Part shown: positions 28,738 through 32,103 of the stretch, in pieces | Layout of the letters: each line of letters starts with the position of its first letter | How positions within the stretch are numbered: position 1 is the stretch's first letter | Source: Gemmatimonadota bacterium | GTDB taxonomy: Bacteria > Gemmatimonadota > Gemmatimonadetes > Gemmatimonadales > GWC2-71-9 | Direction of reading: 5' to 3' | Length of the DNA: 32,103 nucleotides | Assembly: GCA_016199245.1 (NCBI GenBank) | Contig: JACQHC010000149.1 | Span: forward strand, 1 to 32,103 | Notes under the pieces: model-generated | Told to the model about the DNA's origin: nothing | Database searches by the model: none | What the model saw: only the letters and a program-made list of their open reading frames with translations | Translations under genes and position numbers: made by a program

Positions 28738-29736
28738 ATGAAGCGAATCGTTCTTTGCCGCGTCAATATCACCGCATTTCGGCGGTGGCTTGCCGCGGCC
28801 GTGGCGCTCGCGGCGTGCTGGTCGCCGGCGAGCCGCCGGGGCTGGGAGTGCATCGCTCCGGCGAATCCAGGAGGTGGCTGGGACCTCACTTGCCGGGCTG
28901 TAGGCGCCGCGCTCGATGAACTGCAGGTGTCCCCGGGATCCGTGCGCGTCACCAACATGCCGGGGGCCGGTGGCGGCGTCGCGTTCGCCCACACGATCAC
29001 GCTCCGCGCGGCGGACTCCGGGCTGATCGTCGCCGCGAGTCCGTCCACCACGCTCCGCTTGGCGCAGCGCCAGTATGGGCGCTTCTCCGAGCGCGACGTG
29101 CGATGGGTAGCGGCGCTGGGCGCGGAGTATGGTGTCCTCGCGGTGGCACGCGACGCGCCGTTCCAGACCCTGGGCGACCTGGTTGCCGCGTGGCGCGCCG
29201 ATCCCGCCCGCGTGATCAGCGGTGGGGGGAGCGCCGTTGCCGGGCAGGACCATATGAAGATCCTGCTGCTCGCCCAGCGCGCCGGGCTCAATCCGCGCCG
29301 CATCCGCTACGTACCGTTCGACGGCGGCGGCGAAGCGCTCACCGCGTTGCTCGGCGGCTTCATCCAGTTGTTCAGCGGTGAGGCATCGGAGATCGAGGGA
29401 CAACTCGAGGCGGGGAACGTACGCATCCTCGCCGTGCTCGCGCCCGAGCGGCTCGCGGGCCTGCTGGCGCACGTTCCCACAGCGCGCGAGCAGGGAATCG
29501 CGCTCGACTGGATCACGTGGCGCGGGTTCTATGTCCCCGGGAGGATATCCGACGCGGCCTACCGGCGGTGGGTGGATGCGCTCACGCGCGTCGCTGAGTC
29601 GCAGATCTGGACCGACGCGCGAGATCGGTATGGTCTGCAACCGTACTTCCTCGCGGGCGCTGAGTTCCGCGTGGAGGTCGAGCGGCAAGTCGAGGCGTTC
29701 CGTACCATGTCGCGCGAGATCGGGTTGATCAAGTGA
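28738..29736 (+). CDS. Tripartite tricarboxylate transporter substrate-binding protein, TctC family
   Basis: A 332-residue periplasmic binding protein of the Bug/TctC group that captures carboxylate substrates for the TctA-TctB permease. The N-terminus has an Arg-rich start, a hydrophobic core and a lipobox Leu-Ala-Ala-Cys27, so it is probably a lipoprotein rather than a free periplasmic protein. The ligand-loop block Ala-Pro-Ala-Asn-Pro-Gly-Gly-Gly-Trp-Asp and the downstream Asn-Met-Pro-Gly-Ala-Gly-Gly are typical. Gly-Gly-Gly-Ser-Ala-Val-Ala-Gly-Gln-Asp-His continues the pocket. A TACATT (28721-28726) lies 11 bases before the ATG. It heads the operon with tctB and tctA, overlapping tctB by four bases. 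Confidence 0.9.
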   Translation: MKRIVLCRVNITAFRRWLAAAVALAACWSPASRRGWECIAPANPGGGWDLTCRAVGAALDELQVSPGSVRVTNMPGAGGGVAFAHTITLRAADSGLIVAASPSTTLRLAQRQYGRFSERDVRWVAALGAEYGVLAVARDAPFQTLGDLVAAWRADPARVISGGGSAVAGQDHMKILLLAQRAGLNPRRIRYVPFDGGGEALTALLGGFIQLFSGEASEIEGQLEAGNVRILAVLAPERLAGLLAHVPTAREQGIALDWITWRGFYVPGRISDAAYRRWVDALTRVAESQIWTDARDRYGLQPYFLAGAEFRVEVERQVEAFRTMSREIGLIK

Positions 29737-30185
29737 CCGGCCGGAGCGATCGGATCGCCGGTGCCGCAGCGCTGGTTGGGGCGTTAGCGATCGCCCTCGA
29801 GGCTCGCGGCTTCTCGGTGGATTTCCTCACCGACCCGCTCGGGCCCAAGGCGCTGCCGCTGTTCGCGGCCGGTCTGCTCGCCGCCGGCGGGCTGCTTACT
29901 CTGCTCAGGCCTGAGCAGGAGCCGCACTGGCCCGATGCGGGCGGCCGCACCCGTGCCGTCATCGCGGGGGCGAGTTTCCTGCTGTATGCGTGGCTCTTGT
30001 TCCCGCTCGGGTTTTTCCTGGCGACGGCGCTCGAAGGCGCCGTGCTGGCGCGGTTGTTCGGGGGCCGGATCGTGCAATGCGTCGTCGCCGGCTTGGCGAT
30101 TAGCGTGCTGCTGTTCGCGCTGTTCGGCTGGGCGCTTGGCCTCGCGCTGCCGGTCGGCTCGCTGATGTCCGGACTCACGTGCTGA
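29733..30185 (+). CDS. Tripartite tricarboxylate transporter small subunit, TctB family
   Basis: A 150-residue membrane protein with four hydrophobic helices, the size and topology of the TctB family. TctB pairs with the large TctA permease in sodium- or proton-driven uptake. The GTG start overlaps the tctC stop as GTGA, and the tctB stop shares a base with the tctA ATG. Sequence conservation in this family is low, so identification rests mostly on size, topology and position. Confidence 0.85.
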   Translation: MTGRSDRIAGAAALVGALAIALEARGFSVDFLTDPLGPKALPLFAAGLLAAGGLLTLLRPEQEPHWPDAGGRTRAVIAGASFLLYAWLLFPLGFFLATALEGAVLARLFGGRIVQCVVAGLAISVLLFALFGWALGLALPVGSLMSGLTC

Positions 30186-31684
30186 TGGACGCGCTCGGTT
30201 CGTTGCTGGACGGGTTTCGGGTCGCCCTGTTGCCGCTCAACCTGGCGCTCGCGTTCGGGGGCGTGGTGGTGGGGACCATCGTGGGCATGCTGCCCGGGAT
30301 CGGGCCCATCAACGCGATCGCGGTGCTCATTCCGATCACGTTCGCGGTACGCATGGCACCCGAGTCGGCGCTGATTCTGCTGGCCGGGATCTATTACGGG
30401 TCGCAGTACGGCAATTCTATCAGCACGATCCTGATCAACGTTCCGGGGACCGCGTCGTCGGTGCCCACGGCGTTCGACGGCTACGCCATGACCCGGGCGG
30501 GGCGGGCGAGCACCGCGCTGGCCACGGCGGCGATCGCGTCGTTCGTGGGTGGGACGCTGTCCATCTTCGGGCTGGTGCTGCTGGCGCCGCTGCTCGCGCG
30601 CTGGGCGATTCGCTTCGGGCCCGCCGAGTACTTCGCGCTCATGGTATTCGCGTTCGCGGCGCTCTCCGGCCTCGCGGGCACGGCGCCCCGCAAGGCGGTG
30701 GCGTCTACGGGCCTCGGCCTGCTGCTCGCCGCGGTGGGGCTCGATCCGTTCAGCTCGGTGTCGCGCTACACGTTCGGCCAGATCAAGCTGCTCGATGGGA
30801 TGGACTTCGTGGTGGTGACGATCGGGCTGTTCGCCGTGAGCGAGGTACTCCAGATGCTCGAGACGGCGGGCGGTGGCGCGGCCGTGGCAGGTGTCGGGCG
30901 AGTGATGCACAACGTGCGAGAAACGCTGGTGGTAGGCTGGAGCATGCTGCGCGGCAGCGTGATCGGGTTTCTCGTCGGTGTGTTGCCGGGCGCGGGCGGC
31001 ACGATCGCGAGCTTCCTGGCCTACACGAGCGAGCAGCGATTGGTGGATCGCGAAGGCACGTTTGGGAAAGGAGATATCCGAGGGCTTGCGGCGCCCGAGG
31101 CCGCGAACAACGCGGCCGCGACCGGCGCCATGATTCCCCTGCTCACGCTCGGCATTCCGGGGAGCGGTACCACCGCCGTGCTGCTCGGCGCGTTGCTCGG
31201 ACTCAACGTGAAGCCGGGGCCGCTGCTCATCGAGCGGAACCCGGAGGTGTTCTGGGGACTCGCGGCCTCGATGTATGTGGGAAACCTGCTGCTGCTGATC
31301 CTCAACCTGCCGCTGGTTGGCTTGTTCGCGGCGGTCCTGAAGCTGCCGCGCTGGTCGCTGTTCCCTGGAGTCGCCGCGCTCTCGTTCGTCGCCGTGTACG
31401 CGGTGAACGGCAGCGCGCTGGACTTGGTATTGATGACGGGGTTCGGGGTTCTGGGCTACGCCATGCGCAAGCTGGGGTTTCCGCTAGCGCCGCTCATTCT
31501 TGGCCTCGTGCTGGGCCCGCTCGCCGAGACCAATCTGCGGCGGTCGCTCGCGCTGTCGGGGGGAGACTGGTCGGTGTTGTTCTCGAGTCCGATCGCGATG
31601 GGGCTCTGGGTCCTTGCCGCTGCGAGCGTCGTCGGGCCCGTGGTACTGGGATCAAAGGTCCGCAGGGCGTTCGAGGCGTCCTAA
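30185..31684 (+). CDS. Tripartite tricarboxylate transporter large permease, TctA family
   Basis: A 499-residue permease with about 11-12 membrane helices. The family signatures Val-Gly-Met-Leu-Pro-Gly-Ile-Gly-Pro near the N-terminus, Tyr-Gly-Ser-Gln-Tyr-Gly-Asn-Ser-Ile-Ser, and Val-Pro-Thr-Ala-Phe-Asp-Gly-Tyr are present; a second half repeats Val-Leu-Pro-Gly-Ala-Gly-Gly-Thr, reflecting the internal duplication. It translocates substrate delivered by TctC. I used the ATG at 30185 (TGATG with tctB); a GTG at 30179 in frame would add two residues. Substrate (citrate, other dicarboxylate or aromatic acid) cannot be read from sequence. Confidence 0.92.
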   Translation: MDALGSLLDGFRVALLPLNLALAFGGVVVGTIVGMLPGIGPINAIAVLIPITFAVRMAPESALILLAGIYYGSQYGNSISTILINVPGTASSVPTAFDGYAMTRAGRASTALATAAIASFVGGTLSIFGLVLLAPLLARWAIRFGPAEYFALMVFAFAALSGLAGTAPRKAVASTGLGLLLAAVGLDPFSSVSRYTFGQIKLLDGMDFVVVTIGLFAVSEVLQMLETAGGGAAVAGVGRVMHNVRETLVVGWSMLRGSVIGFLVGVLPGAGGTIASFLAYTSEQRLVDREGTFGKGDIRGLAAPEAANNAAATGAMIPLLTLGIPGSGTTAVLLGALLGLNVKPGPLLIERNPEVFWGLAASMYVGNLLLLILNLPLVGLFAAVLKLPRWSLFPGVAALSFVAVYAVNGSALDLVLMTGFGVLGYAMRKLGFPLAPLILGLVLGPLAETNLRRSLALSGGDWSVLFSSPIAMGLWVLAAASVVGPVVLGSKVRRAFEAS

Positions 31685-31752
31685 TGCCTGGCGCAGGCCC
31701 TCCGGGTCCTGACGAGGGGTTGGAGCGAGGGGATTCCTTTCCTCATCCGCAA

Positions 31753-31780
31753 GCCGCCCCGGGGCCTTGGCGTGGGCGGC
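31753..31780 (+). terminator. GC-rich hairpin after the tct operon
   Basis: gccgccc (31753-31759) pairs with gggcggc (31774-31780), with a GC-rich loop, about 70 bases after the tctA stop. No T-run follows. It may terminate the transporter operon before the rpsU promoter at 31792. Confidence 0.35.
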
Positions 31781-31791
31781 GACTCCGTGGG

Positions 31792-31820
31792 TTGACTTTC
31801 GGGCGCCGTGGCGCGATTCT
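31792..31820 (+). promoter_or_regulatory. Candidate rpsU promoter
   Basis: TTGACT (31792-31797), a 17-base spacer and GATTCT (31815-31820). The -35 is strong (five of six), the -10 weak. A start near 31827 would give a leader of about 120 bases with two hairpins ahead of rpsU. Confidence 0.45.
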
Positions 31821-31838
31821 TCCGCAGAGCGAAAGGGC

Positions 31839-31907
31839 CACGGCATGGTGCCGTGTGCTACACACCAGAGACTGTGACAAGGACCTGGGCTATCGCCTTA
31901 GGTCCTT
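31839..31907 (+). promoter_or_regulatory. Structured leader of rpsU with a terminator-like hairpin
   Basis: The first hairpin is cacggca (31839-31845) with tgccgtg (31849-31855) and a three-base loop. The second is aaggacct (31879-31886) with aggtcctt (31900-31907) plus an inner ggc/gcc, followed by the T-rich ttcgtattttct. The second looks like an intrinsic terminator 39 bases before the rpsU ATG. It could be an attenuator for S21 synthesis, or the end of an upstream transcript. The AGGAG ribosome-binding site (31937-31941) lies outside it. Confidence 0.5.
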
Positions 31908-31946
31908 TCGTATTTTCTGGGCTGTCTTGCGGGAAGAGGAGTGGCC

Positions 31947-32103
31947 ATGGAAGTGTGGGTGGGCGAGAACGACCGACTGGACTTCGTCCTGAAGAAGTTC
32001 CGCCGCCACATGACCAAGGCCGGCCTGTTCCAGGACATGAAGAAGAAGCGGTTCTTCGAGAGCCCGGGCGCTCAACGGCGGCGGAAGGACAAGGCTGCGG
32101 CTC
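31947..32103 (+). CDS. rpsU: 30S ribosomal protein S21 (partial at window end)
   Basis: The first 52 codons of a small basic protein matching S21: Met-Glu-Val-Trp-Val-Gly-Glu-Asn-Asp-Arg-Leu, then Leu-Lys-Lys-Phe-Arg-Arg and Lys-Ala-Gly-Leu-Phe, followed by a basic Lys/Arg-rich tail. S21 binds the small subunit near the mRNA platform and helps initiate translation. The ATG at 31947 has an ideal AGGAG five bases upstream. The reading frame runs off the window. Confidence 0.88.
   Translation, partial: MEVWVGENDRLDFVLKKFRRHMTKAGLFQDMKKKRFFESPGAQRRRKDKAAA

Noticed and set aside
1-32103. Prophage, insertion sequence or defence island
   Set aside because: No integrase, transposase, nuclease-helicase, toxin-antitoxin or tRNA-flanked segment is seen. 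All genes are metabolic, transport or regulatory.

Overview
This window is gene-dense, high-GC DNA from a free-living bacterium. No gene is a phylogenetic marker I can place by eye. The codon usage, the GNAT-type N-acetylglutamate synthase with a Cys-rich tail, the PadR, M14, DoxX and ECF families, and the large TctABC transporter fit a soil or sediment member of Gemmatimonadota or a similar GC-rich phylum. That assignment is an inference. There is no sign of phage, insertion sequence, CRISPR array, rRNA or tRNA.

Layout: (1) 1-2.4 kb: the tail of an upstream plus-strand gene, then a minus-strand pair (glycosylasparaginase and a D15-type outer-membrane barrel). (2) 2.4-4.3 kb: a family-2 glycosyltransferase overlapping a nicotinate phosphoribosyltransferase. 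(3) 4.4-7.8 kb: an arginine/ornithine module argC-argB-argD-argA, every junction overlapping. (4) 7.9-13.8 kb: nicotinamidase-like hydrolase, class V aminotransferase, serA and leuS, again joined by 1-4 bp overlaps. With the upstream pncB this gives both Preiss-Handler salvage enzymes, and the aminotransferase beside serA probably replaces serC. (5) 13.8-18.8 kb: a ferritin-like/VIT1 iron transporter divergent from a GMC oxidoreductase and a Gfo/Idh/MocA dehydrogenase, then two small membrane proteins. (6) 18.9-21.2 kb: ECF sigma factor, anti-sigma factor and a secreted coiled-coil double-PDZ protein. (7) 21.3-24.6 kb: a large secreted M14 peptidase divergent from a DoxX protein. (8) 24.9-28.7 kb: PadR regulator, RimJ-like acetyltransferase, gamma-glutamyltransferase and a frameshifted glycosyltransferase. 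(9) 28.7-31.7 kb: a complete TctC-TctB-TctA transporter. (10) The start of rpsU (ribosomal protein S21), behind a structured leader.

The most unusual signal is non-coding. At least five intergenic gaps, each directly after a stop codon, hold a long imperfect hairpin built from a short iterated word. The words differ between sites, but two convergent gaps 7 kb apart share a 12-nt word, and two loci 26 kb apart share a 14-nt word. They look like a dispersed family of gene-end hairpins acting in 3'-end formation, or as mobile palindromes. Also notable are two apparent single-base frameshifts (the GMC oxidoreductase 5' end and the glycosyltransferase near 28.5 kb), a four-cysteine motif in the GMC protein, a pattern of possible leaderless promoters, and a roughly 114-nt highly structured segment between doxX and padR.
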